A DNA stretch of 64,000 nucleotides from the NCBI GenBank assembly GCA_016721425.1, contig JADKID010000045.1:1-64000 (forward strand), in the 5' to 3' direction. Position 1 is the first letter of the stretch; every line of letters starts with the position of its first letter. Shown here piece by piece: positions 42,354 through 51,321 of the stretch. The position numbers and the translations under genes are program-made. Origin of the DNA: Bryobacterales bacterium. Lineage in GTDB: Bacteria; Acidobacteriota; Terriglobia; Bryobacterales; Bryobacteraceae. The notes beneath the pieces are model-generated. The model was not told the DNA's origin and made no database searches. It saw nothing but the letters and a program-made list of their open reading frames with translations.

Positions 42354-44500
42354 GCGCCGCGGCCCCAGTGGAGGACATTGGTCATGATGCACCAGCGCGG
42401 CACGCGCGAGTTGGTGGATTGGCCGAGGACCCAGTGGCGGTAGAGGGCGTCGGCGGAGCCGTCTTTCTGCTTCATCTGGATCCATGTGTTGACTACGGCC
42501 GCCCACTCCAGATCCCGCTTGGGCAGGGGATAGGCCAAGGGTATCTTGATAGCTCCGGGTTCCGGCACGACGATGGTGAAGGCGGGATGGAGGAGGGTCT
42601 GGGCGGCTCCCTTTTCGGCTGGACCCACGTAGGCGTCATAACCATGGGACTCGTCGAGCTGAATCAGGTCCGGATCCACGGGGATCACGGTGGCCAGCGG
42701 CAGGCGTTCACGAACCAACGAGAGGTAGTAGGGCAAGTTGGGGACAGCGAGGCGAAGGCCCTGCCGTTGGCGTAGCTCCGACCAACTGGTGAACTCATCG
42801 CGGCGGTGATCGCGTACGGCTAACGCTAGCGTTTCGTCGAGGTAGGGGTCTGAGAAGAGAGTGTCGATGCTGCGAAGCGGAGTGAGTAGCACGCCGCTCA
42901 TGATGATGTCGCAGCGGCCTGAGGCCATGTCGGCTGCAAGGTCTTGCGTCCGCAGCTCAATGAACTCGGCGCGGACGCCCAGTGTGCTCGCCAGCGAGTG
43001 GGCGCGTTCGACGGCGAATCCGATGAGCTTGCCTTCGTGATTCCTGAAGACGTACGGGACGCGGTTGGGGAAGAAGCCGACACGCAGGACACCGCGGGAT
43101 CGAATGGAGGCGACAACCCCGCCGCGCATCGGTGGCGGCGGATTCAGGGCGGCGTCTCCGGTGAGGACAACAGCATCCGCGTGCGGATAGAGAGGCTTCA
43201 TGCCGTAAAGGATTTCGGCGCCGTCAAAGCGGGGCGGCAGAACGGTGGTGAAGAGGACGCGCAAGCCGCCGATGGTGAGGATGGTGAGGAGCGCGAGGAT
43301 GACGCCGTAGCGGAGGAGGCGGGCGGGTTGGAAGCGGAGAGCGCCGGAGAGGGCGGCACTGCCGAGCAGGGCCACGACAATGGTGTGCACGGCGGCGAGG
43401 AGCGTGCCGAAGCGCGAGTTGATGACGCCGGTGGCGAGGAAGAGCTGGAAGGTATCGGCGGGGATGCGGAAGAGATCGAGGAGGAAGGGGATGGCTGAGT
43501 TCAGGCTCCCGAAGAAAGTCATGAGCCCGGTGGCGGCGAGTTGGGGATAGCTGGCGACGGAGACGGAGGCGCCGGCGAACCAACCGGCGAAGAGGATGAA
43601 GCTGAGAGAGAGCAGCTTGCCAGTGTGGGGGAAATTGAAGGAGGCCGGCACGATGACGTCGGGCAGGTTGTGGTCCTCTTCGCGGGTGAGGCCGTTGCGC
43701 GAGAGAATCTGCCCGCAGGCCTCCGTGAGCGCGGGCAGCACGATAAAGAGATCGCCGGCAATGAAGGCGGTGACGAGCGCGTCGCGATTGGCGGTGAAGA
43801 CCTCGCGCAACGGGATGGGCGTCAAAGCGGAGACGAGACCTGGAAGGACCCAGAAGGCCAGCAGGAGCGCTACGGCGACGTAGGTGATCAGGTAGACCTG
43901 AATGCGGCCGACCTGTTCGAGCGAGAGAGTACCGGCGGCGTGGGCGGAGATGGCGAAGATGCCGATGGGGGTGAGCTTCACGATGAAGCGGGTGGCGCGA
44001 GAGACCGCCTCCATGAGGACGGCCAGAACGTCGAGGAGCTTCTGCTTTTGGGGTACGCCGATGAGGGCGACACCGAGGAGCACCGAAAACAGCACGACGG
44101 CGGGTACGACATTATTGGCGAGCGAGTGGAACGGATTGGCGGGGATATAGAGGTCCACGAAGTTAAAAGGCGGGCGGCGCTCCACCATGGTGATGCTGAA
44201 GAACGACGCGGTCTGCATCTTCGGAAACGCGAGGGGAATGACGAACGAGTAGGCGAGAGCGACGCCCCAGAGGGCGAGAACAACGGCGCCGGCCCGCAGG
44301 CCGAGGCGGCGCGCCGTGGAATAGCTGAGTGAGCCGAGGCTGGTGATGATGGAGATCATCACGTAGGGCAGCACGGTCATCTGGAGCAGTTTCACGAAGC
44401 CATCGGCGAAGACTTTGAGGGGCGCGACGAGTTCGCCGAAGAACAGACCGCAGGCGATGCCGCTGAGAAGGCCGAGTAGGATACGTCTGGAAAAGCTCAT
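42350..44500 (-). CDS. Cation:dicarboxylate symporter (DAACS) fused to a solute-binding domain
   Basis: 716 residues. Residues 1-410 are a DAACS/GltP-type sodium or proton symporter: ILLGLLSGIACGLFFGELVAPLK, LQMTVLPYVMISIITSLG and FSVLLGVALIGVPQ. LPALTEACGQILS and VIVPASFNFPHTGKLLSLSFILFAGWFAG also fit. After a further helix (RYGVILALLTILTIGGLRVLF) residues about 470-690 form a type 3 periplasmic binding protein fold (RGVLRVGFFPNRVPYVFRN, GFAVERAHSLASTLGVRAEF, VLLTPLRSIDTLFSDPYL, EFTSWSELRQRQGLRLAVP). The fusion would put the binding domain outside the membrane next to its transporter. The ATG at 44500 is preferred to one at 44509. The ligand is probably an amino acid or dicarboxylate. Confidence 0.88.
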   Translation of the reverse strand: MSFSRRILLGLLSGIACGLFFGELVAPLKVFADGFVKLLQMTVLPYVMISIITSLGSLSYSTARRLGLRAGAVVLALWGVALAYSFVIPLAFPKMQTASFFSITMVERRPPFNFVDLYIPANPFHSLANNVVPAVVLFSVLLGVALIGVPQKQKLLDVLAVLMEAVSRATRFIVKLTPIGIFAISAHAAGTLSLEQVGRIQVYLITYVAVALLLAFWVLPGLVSALTPIPLREVFTANRDALVTAFIAGDLFIVLPALTEACGQILSRNGLTREEDHNLPDVIVPASFNFPHTGKLLSLSFILFAGWFAGASVSVASYPQLAATGLMTFFGSLNSAIPFLLDLFRIPADTFQLFLATGVINSRFGTLLAAVHTIVVALLGSAALSGALRFQPARLLRYGVILALLTILTIGGLRVLFTTVLPPRFDGAEILYGMKPLYPHADAVVLTGDAALNPPPPMRGGVVASIRSRGVLRVGFFPNRVPYVFRNHEGKLIGFAVERAHSLASTLGVRAEFIELRTQDLAADMASGRCDIIMSGVLLTPLRSIDTLFSDPYLDETLALAVRDHRRDEFTSWSELRQRQGLRLAVPNLPYYLSLVRERLPLATVIPVDPDLIQLDESHGYDAYVGPAEKGAAQTLLHPAFTIVVPEPGAIKIPLAYPLPKRDLEWAAVVNTWIQMKQKDGSADALYRHWVLGQSTNSRVPRWCIMTNVLHWGRGA

Positions 44501-44767
44501 GGAGGGCAACCCCGCGTCGAGGGCGGGGCTTGCAGATTAGGCTACCAGATGGGCGGAGGAACAGTGGCGCAGTTTGGATTGGTGGAACGGCTGGTTGTGC
44601 CGTGTCAAGGCTACGTGAGGGCTACGTAAAGAAGAGTAAACGGCCTGGACAGAATGTACCCTCATCATCGAGGCGGCCCGTCCCAGACACATACGCCCAA
44701 GTAGCGGGCGCCGGGACTCGTATCCGGCGGCGGCGATGGGGCGCGCCAACAGTAGAACGAAGGTCCA
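44501..44767. other. Intergenic region, divergent promoters
   Basis: Between the divergent transporter and TonB receptor genes. A direct repeat ggctacgt(g/a) occurs at 44609 and 44620. Promoters for both genes must lie here, but no clear consensus is seen. Confidence 0.4.
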
Positions 44768-47700
44768 ATGCGCATCCAGATTCTGACGCCCCTGCTATCC
44801 GTGTGTCTATTCATTGCCCTTCTCCCGGCCGGGTTCGCCCAGCAGAGCGGGGCCCTATTCGGAACGGTGCTCGACCCCAGCAAGGCGCTGGTGGTGGGCG
44901 CGACGGTGACACTGACAGATCAGGAACGAGGCGCGAAGCACGTGACAGTGACCAACGCTTCGGCATCCTATGTCTTCGACCCTGTTGAGCCGGGCGAATA
45001 CTCGCTAGTGATCCAGTACAAGGGGTTCGGGGAACTACGCATCGAGCGATTGGCGGTGAAGGCGCGCGACCGCCTGTCGCTGCGGCACGAGTTGGCAATT
45101 GCGGGCTCGAGCGTATCGGTAACAGTGGACGACCAATTGGAGGGACTCTCGGCGGACTCGTCCGTGGGCGTAACGATGGAGCAAAGCGCGCTGGAGCATC
45201 TGCCGGTAAACGGGCGGACCGTGCAATCGCTATTGACGCTGGCGCCGGGCATCACGACGGGCGGCGGACCGGGCGGCGGGATCCATTCGAACGGACTGCG
45301 ATCGAATACGAACTACTACATGCTGGACGGCGTGAGCATGGGTGGAGAGGGTGGTGGAGGAGGAGGCCCGATGGGTGGAGGGCCGGGCGGACCGGGGGGG
45401 GGGCGGCGGGGGAATGGGCGGCGGGGGCGGCGGCGGGGGATTGGGCTCCGTCTCGCTGGACTCGCTGCAAGAGGTGCGAGTGCAGACATCGGTCTTTGCG
45501 CCGGAGTTTGGCCGTACCTCGGGCGCGCAGGTATCGATGACGAGTAGAGGCGGGTCCAACGCTTTCCACGGCTCGGCTTATGAGTACTTCCGCAACCACC
45601 ATCTCAACGCGAACGACTGGTTTGCCAATGAGGCGGGGATCGGGCGGGGGCGGATGCTGCAGAATCAGTTTGGCGGCACGCTGGGCGGAGCGGTGCTGAA
45701 GAACCGGACGTTCTTCTTCGTATCCGGCGAATCGGCGGAGCTGCGGATCCCGAGCACTGTGGTGGCGAGCGTACCGGACATGGCGTCGCGGGCAGCGGCT
45801 CCGGCGGCGCTGCGGCGCTATTTGCGGGTGTTTCCGCTGCCGAACGGGCCGGAACTCGATGGCGGCGCGGCGCGTTTCAGCGCGGTGGTCACCAATCCAC
45901 AATCGCGGCAAAACTACGGAGCGCGGGTGGATCACACGCTGACGGCGAAGGACACGTTGTTTGTGCGGTACGGGTATTCACCGGGCAGTGGAGCGCAGCG
46001 CGGATCCGAGTTTGTATCGCCGAACGTGTGGAGCAACCAGGAGATGTCCTCGCACACTGTGACGGGCGCGTGGACGCGGCTAATCCGTCCGGCTGTAACG
46101 AACGAGTTACGGGCGAACTACTCCGCCAGCAGCGGGAGTTCCTCGGGCGGCATGGACGGCTTTGGAGGCGGCGTGCCGTTGACGGACTCGGTTGTCTTTC
46201 CCAAGGGAGTGGACTCCACAACGGGGACTTTCAACCTGAGCATTCTGGGGCTGGCGAGCTACAGCCTGGGGGCGCGCGGCAGAAACGAACAGAAGCAGAT
46301 CAACATCGTGGACGGTCTGAGCCTGACCGCGGACACGCACACGTACAAGCTGGGCGTTGACTACCGCACGAACCGAAGCACGAACCACAACGTGCCATAT
46401 TCGACGATGGTGACGTTCAATGGACTGGCGTCCGAGGAGGGCTCAATCCTATCGGGAAGCGCGTTGATGGCGTCGGTATCGTCTTCGCGGACGGAGGTGT
46501 ACCCTTCGACGGCGAACTACTCGTTCTATGTGCAGGACACGTGGCGATCGGATAGCCGGCTGACGATCACGTACGGAGTGCGGTGGGATATCAACCCGGC
46601 TCCGACGGTATGGAACGGCCTGCGTCCGTTTGCGATTGCGGCGGCGAATTCGAGCCGCGTGACGCAGGCGGATCCGCTGTACGACACGCGCTGGACGGAT
46701 CTCTCGCCACGGCTGGGCTTCGCCCGGCAGATCGGGTATGTGGAAGGGCGGGAGTGGGTGGTGCGGGGGGGCTTCGGCATCTTCCACGATCCGGGATACG
46801 GGACGAGCATGAGCGCGTTTTCGGGCGCGCCGTATGGGAACGTGCGCAGCCTGACATCGCCGGCGTTTCCGCTCTCGGCGAGCGACCTGATTCCGCCCGG
46901 CCTTACGATGGCGAAGCCGTATGGACAGATCGGCGCGGCCGAGCGATCGTTGCAGGCGCCGGCCATCTGGCAGTGGAACGGGACGGTGGAGAAATCGTAT
47001 GGCCCGGCGCAGGTGGTGAGCATGGGGTATGCGGGGACAAAAGGCTCGCGCCTGATGCGAACGGAGACGCAGCCTTCGTACTCGGAAGACTATGACGTGC
47101 TGCGACTGGCCACCAATGGCGCATCTTCGAGCTACCACTCGCTCCAGGCACAGTACCGGCGGCGGTTCGCGCGGAGCCTGCAAACGCAGGTGGGCTACAC
47201 TTGGGCGCACTCGATTGACAGCGCGTCCAGCGACATGGGGATGGGCGGCTTTGCGACGATTTTCGGGGGCGGCGAGCGCGGCAACTCGGACTATGACGTG
47301 CGGCACAGCCTGACGGCGAGCGGATCGTGGCAGGCTCCCTCGGCGCGTGAGGGCTGGTATTCGGGGCTATTGCGGGACTGGTACACCGATTTTCTGTTCA
47401 TTGCGCGGACGGGTACGCCATTCGATATCACGGGGGTGAGCGCGGCGACCAGCGCGACGAGCGCGGGATCCCCCGGGCGGGGCCTATTCGCACAGGTTCG
47501 GCCGGACTACAACGGTCTACCAGTGTGGATTGACGATCCCACGGCGCCGGGCGGGCGGAGGTTGAACCGTGCCGCGTTTGAGAGCCCCACCGGGTATGCG
47601 CAGGGGAACCTGGGGCGCAACTCGCTGCGCGGCTTTGGAACCACGCAACTGGATCTGTCGCTGCGGCGGCAGGTGCGGCTGGGCGAGCGGAGCAGGCTCA

Positions 47701-47888
47701 ACCTGTCTGTGCAGGCGTTCAATTTGTTCAACACGCCGAGCTTCGCCAACCCGTCGCGCAACGAGGGGGCGAGCATGACGAGCGCCAACTTTGGCGTCGC
47801 CAGCCGTTCGCTGGCACAGGGCGCGGGCACTGTGTACCAGACGGGCGGGCCGAGGTCGATCCAGGCCGTGCTGCGATTTCAGTTTTGA
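44768..47888 (+). pseudogene. TonB-dependent receptor (Oar-like), frame broken at a G10 tract
   Basis: Two frames join into one receptor of about 1039 residues. The first (44768 to the G10 tract at 45394-45403) has a signal peptide (LLSVCLFIALLPAGFAQ), a carboxypeptidase-regulatory-like domain (GALFGTVLDPSKALVVGATVTL) and a plug start (LEHLPVNGRTVQSLLTLAPGI, YYMLDGVSMGG). The second frame runs GSVSLDSLQEVRVQTSVFAPEFG with the barrel beyond and ends VLRFQF. In the Gly-rich linker the codons run into ten Gs. A tract of nine or twelve Gs would restore one frame; with ten the first frame ends at 45547 after about 259 residues. This is either phase variation or a base-calling error. Annotated as one gene because both halves are well preserved. 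Confidence 0.85.
45394..45403 (+). repeat. Homopolymer G10 tract in the TonB receptor
   Basis: Ten consecutive Gs follow acc in the Gly-rich linker. One fewer (or two more) would join the two receptor frames. The surrounding GGC/GGG codons make the tract slip-prone. Confidence 0.95.
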
Positions 47889-47909
47889 TCCGGTTGGAGA
47901 GACAAGATC

Positions 47910-48776
47910 ATGATCATTCATTTATTACTGACGAGGGGACTGCGCTTGGCCGCCTGTCTGGCGCTGGCCGCAGCAGTTCCGGTGGCGGCGCAGGCTCAGA
48001 AGCCTAGCGTAGATGAACCGGCGCCCGCGGCGCAGGCGGTCAAGCCCGTGGCGCCGGAGCAGAAGGGGCCGGCGAGCAGCCCTTACATCACGGAGCCCAA
48101 GGGACCGTTTGTGCGCAAGTTTTCGATGGGGGGTAATTTCAGCTTTCTGGCTCAGGCCAGCATGCCCAGCGCCTCAGTGACGCAGACTGTGGCGACGGAC
48201 CTTTCCATCGAATCCCAGACGACGGCGAAGAAGCGGTTGTTTGGGGGAGGCATCGTGCTGCAAACCACGCTCACGCCGCGGCTGGCGCTGGCCACGGGGA
48301 TGTCTTTCAGGCTGCTGGATTTCGGCACACAGGCCATCACCTGGGAGGGGGTGGATGACACCGACACCACGCTGGTGGATGAGCGGACGGCGACGATGCA
48401 GGAGACGACGACTCGGGCGCGGCTGCTGGATATACCGGTGTTACTGCGCCGGTATAACAAAGACCACACGCGGCGGGGCCGCCGGTATTTCTACGAGGGC
48501 GGCATGACGCTGCGCTACGTGCACAGCATTCACAGCTTCGGGCTCACGACGTCGCAGACGGGCACGGAAACGTGTTGCGACGAGACGTCGTTGAAACCGG
48601 CGCGGCGAGTGCTGCCGGGCCTTGTTGGCGGCGTTGGGATGCAGTTTATCGACGAGTTCGGCATTCGCTTTGTCCCGGAGGTCCGGTACACACGTTGGAT
48701 GGGACGGACGTTTGACACGATGCCGGCGCGATCGAGAACAGATCAGCTTGAATTTGGGTTTTCGGTCACTTTTTGA
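47910..48776 (+). CDS. Outer-membrane beta-barrel protein
   Basis: 288 residues with a signal peptide (LAACLALAAAVPVAAQAQ), a Pro/Ala-rich linker, then alternating amphipathic strands (FGGGIVLQTTLTPRLALATGMSFRLLDF, FGIRFVPEVRYTRWMG) and a C-terminal phenylalanine (FGFSVTF). This matches an outer-membrane barrel of the OmpA/OmpW size class (PorT-like). A GACAAGATC ribosome site precedes. It follows the receptor by 21 bases and is probably co-transcribed. Confidence 0.8.
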   Translation: MIIHLLLTRGLRLAACLALAAAVPVAAQAQKPSVDEPAPAAQAVKPVAPEQKGPASSPYITEPKGPFVRKFSMGGNFSFLAQASMPSASVTQTVATDLSIESQTTAKKRLFGGGIVLQTTLTPRLALATGMSFRLLDFGTQAITWEGVDDTDTTLVDERTATMQETTTRARLLDIPVLLRRYNKDHTRRGRRYFYEGGMTLRYVHSIHSFGLTTSQTGTETCCDETSLKPARRVLPGLVGGVGMQFIDEFGIRFVPEVRYTRWMGRTFDTMPARSRTDQLEFGFSVTF

Positions 48777-48782
48777 GGAGTC

Positions 48783-50840
48783 ATGAGAATGAAGAGCGGA
48801 TTGAGCCTGGCTTGGGTGGTGAGCGTGGCGGTGGGCGCGCAGACTCTGCCAAACCCTGCGTACCGCGTGGAGACGCTGATGGGCGTTGGCCGGCCGGATG
48901 GAGTGGCGGCGGCGGATCGAATCCTGGATGGGGCGTATGGCGTGGCGGAAGACGCGGCGGGGAACGTCTATCTGGCGGAGTCCAATGCGGGGCTGATTCA
49001 CAAGGTGCGGCCGGACGGGATCATGGAGAGATTTGCCGGGACGGGGACGCTGGGCCTGGGCGGCAGCGGCAGGCCGGCGCTGCAAACGAACCTGACGCAC
49101 CCGACGATCCTCCTGATGGATCGGGATGGCGGACTGCTGTTCTACGAAGCGGAGAACTGCCGGATCCGGAAGGTGTTGACGGACGGGACGATTGCGGACG
49201 TTGTGGGCACGGGCCGCTGCGGTGGCTCGATGGGCAGCGGCACGCGGGTGCGGAAGGCACTGGATTCCGACTTGACGGAGGTGGGCGGGATGGCGGTGGA
49301 TTCGCTGGGGCGACTGGTATTCAGCCAGCCGGCGGGCCATGTAGTGCGCCGGGTGGAGAGTGACGGCTATATCCGGACGATGGCGGGAACCGGCACGGCG
49401 GGCGCGACCGGCGACGACGCGGCGGCCACTTCCGCGACATTGAACGGGCCGCGCGGACTGGCCAGCGATGCCGACGGCAACATTTACGTTGCAGATAGCA
49501 TCAACTGCCGGGTGCGCAAGGTCAACACGGGGGGCGTCATCTCCGCGGTGATGGGCGCCGCCGTATGCGCCACCTCGGCCGCGTCGTTTGCGGGTCCGGC
49601 CACTACGCGATTAGAGCAGGTTCACGCCCTCGCCTACGACGGGATGACGAACTCGCTGTACGCGACGATGCCACGGCTTTACCGGGTGGTGCGCCTGGAT
49701 ATGAATGCATCGCGAGTGACGCCGTTTTTTGGCAACGGCACCGTGGGTGCTGGTGAACTGGCGGCGCCGACAGCGATGGCGGCCAACGAGCCGAGCGCGA
49801 TTCTGGCGTCGGAGCGGCTCGGTGTACTGGTGGGAGCGGAGAGCTCGTTTCAGGTGTTCCAGGTGCAGAATGGGGCGGTACGCCGGTTTGCAGGGAAGTG
49901 GATTGATCCGGCACGGACGGCGGAGGCCGCCGAGTTGCCGATGCTGCGACCCAGCGGTCTGTTTCTGACGCCGGCGCAGACACTGCTGGTGACGGACATG
50001 GGCGCGGGCTTCCTGCTGAGCCACCAGACGAGCGGCGCCCTGGGTGTACTGGCGGGCATACCTTACCCGGCAAGCTTCTGGAAGGGCGACCTGGGCCCGG
50101 CGACAAGCGCGACACTGGACCGGCCGCGGCGGGTGATTCAGAGTGCCGGGGGCGTCATCTACATGACCGATGGCGCGCGCATCCGCAGGATCGGGACAGA
50201 CGGCGTCATCAATACGCTGGTATCCGGACTCAGCGGCGCAACGGGACTGGCGCTGCTTTCGGAGGAGTGGCTGGTGTTTTCCGAAACCACCGCCAACCGG
50301 GTCTCCCGTTATCATGTCCCGACCAAGAAGGCGACTTTGATCGCGGGGACTGGAGCGGCCGGCTACAGCGGGGACGGGGGCAACGCTCTGGAGGCGACGC
50401 TGAACGCGCCGGGCGACGTGGCCTATGACTCGCAAGGGAACATCCTCATCGCCGACCGGGGCAACCGGCGGATCCGGCGGCTACTGGCGAAGGATGGGTA
50501 CATCGAGACCATCGCCGGCAATGGACTACCACTGAGCTATTCGGACATTACCGGCAAGGCTGCGCTTCAGACTGGATTCGGATCGCTCGCCGGCCTGGCG
50601 GTGGACGGGGACGACAACATTTATGTCTCGGAGGCCGTACGTGTGGATGTGATTTCGAAGGATGGACGCGTGCGGGTGGTGACAGGATTTCTGGGTGAGG
50701 ACGACGACGGGAATCGAAGCTATCTGGACGGACCGATCAACGGCGCCTCCGGCCTGGCAGTGGATGCGGCCGGGCGCATCTATATTGCAGTGCAGCAGGA
50801 TGGCAGAGTGCTGGTGGCGACACCCCGAGGAGGAGGGTGA
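48783..50840 (+). CDS. Exported NHL-repeat beta-propeller protein
   Basis: 685 residues with a signal peptide (GLSLAWVVSVAVGAQT). NHL repeats recur at about 45-residue steps: PYGVAEDAAGNVYLAES-type, NGPRGLASDADGNIYVADS, NAPGDVAYDSQGNILIADRGNRRIRRL and DGDDNIYVSEA. Each ends in the D-x-x-N-x-R(V/I)R motif. The fold is a multi-bladed propeller that usually binds proteins or carbohydrates. It has no catalytic motif. The ribosome site gaggag six bases from ATG 48783 supports the start. Confidence 0.9.
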   Translation: MRMKSGLSLAWVVSVAVGAQTLPNPAYRVETLMGVGRPDGVAAADRILDGAYGVAEDAAGNVYLAESNAGLIHKVRPDGIMERFAGTGTLGLGGSGRPALQTNLTHPTILLMDRDGGLLFYEAENCRIRKVLTDGTIADVVGTGRCGGSMGSGTRVRKALDSDLTEVGGMAVDSLGRLVFSQPAGHVVRRVESDGYIRTMAGTGTAGATGDDAAATSATLNGPRGLASDADGNIYVADSINCRVRKVNTGGVISAVMGAAVCATSAASFAGPATTRLEQVHALAYDGMTNSLYATMPRLYRVVRLDMNASRVTPFFGNGTVGAGELAAPTAMAANEPSAILASERLGVLVGAESSFQVFQVQNGAVRRFAGKWIDPARTAEAAELPMLRPSGLFLTPAQTLLVTDMGAGFLLSHQTSGALGVLAGIPYPASFWKGDLGPATSATLDRPRRVIQSAGGVIYMTDGARIRRIGTDGVINTLVSGLSGATGLALLSEEWLVFSETTANRVSRYHVPTKKATLIAGTGAAGYSGDGGNALEATLNAPGDVAYDSQGNILIADRGNRRIRRLLAKDGYIETIAGNGLPLSYSDITGKAALQTGFGSLAGLAVDGDDNIYVSEAVRVDVISKDGRVRVVTGFLGEDDDGNRSYLDGPINGASGLAVDAAGRIYIAVQQDGRVLVATPRGGG

Positions 50841-50886
50841 GGCGCCGCCACGCAGCGGAGAAGCGGACGATTCGCCGAGCTCGAAC

Positions 50887-51138
50887 TTACGCGAAGTAGG
50901 CGGCGTTCTTTTCGGCGAAGGCGGCGAGTTCAGCGGGCAGCTCGTCGAGGACATAGATGGACGTGGTGGGGCAGACCGGGACGCAGGCGCCGCAGTCGAT
51001 GCATTCAGTGGGATGCACAAAGAGCTGGGCGGTTTCTTCGTAGCCGGGCTCATCCACTGTGGGATGAATACAGTTCACCGGGCAGGCGTCGACGCAGAGG
51101 TTGTCTTTGGTGCAAGTATCGGTAATCACGTATGCCAT
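50887..51138 (-). CDS. Ferredoxin, 2[4Fe-4S] type
   Basis: 83 residues with cluster motifs CVDACPVNC (residues 15-23, with an extra Cys in the first) and CIDCGACVPVCP further on. This is the 7Fe/8Fe bacterial ferredoxin fold with a helical C-terminus (LPAELAAFAEKNAAYFA). It acts as a low-potential electron carrier. It stands alone, facing away from the NHL gene. No associated reductase is evident; it could serve the P450, but nothing links them. Confidence 0.95.
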   Translation of the reverse strand: MAYVITDTCTKDNLCVDACPVNCIHPTVDEPGYEETAQLFVHPTECIDCGACVPVCPTTSIYVLDELPAELAAFAEKNAAYFA

Positions 51139-51321
51139 GAGTAATGGGTCTCCGCATGTCTGGTATGCAACCAGGGTGCCATTTCAGGGTGGAGCGGAAA
51201 CCGCACAGGAACAAACACTTAGGAGCCATGCCTAGGCGCCGGGAGGTGCGTGAAATGGCGCAGTAGCGGGACCTCGCCCTAAGTTAGTATCATTTTCAGC
51301 GTTCCGGGAGTTTCCCTAACA

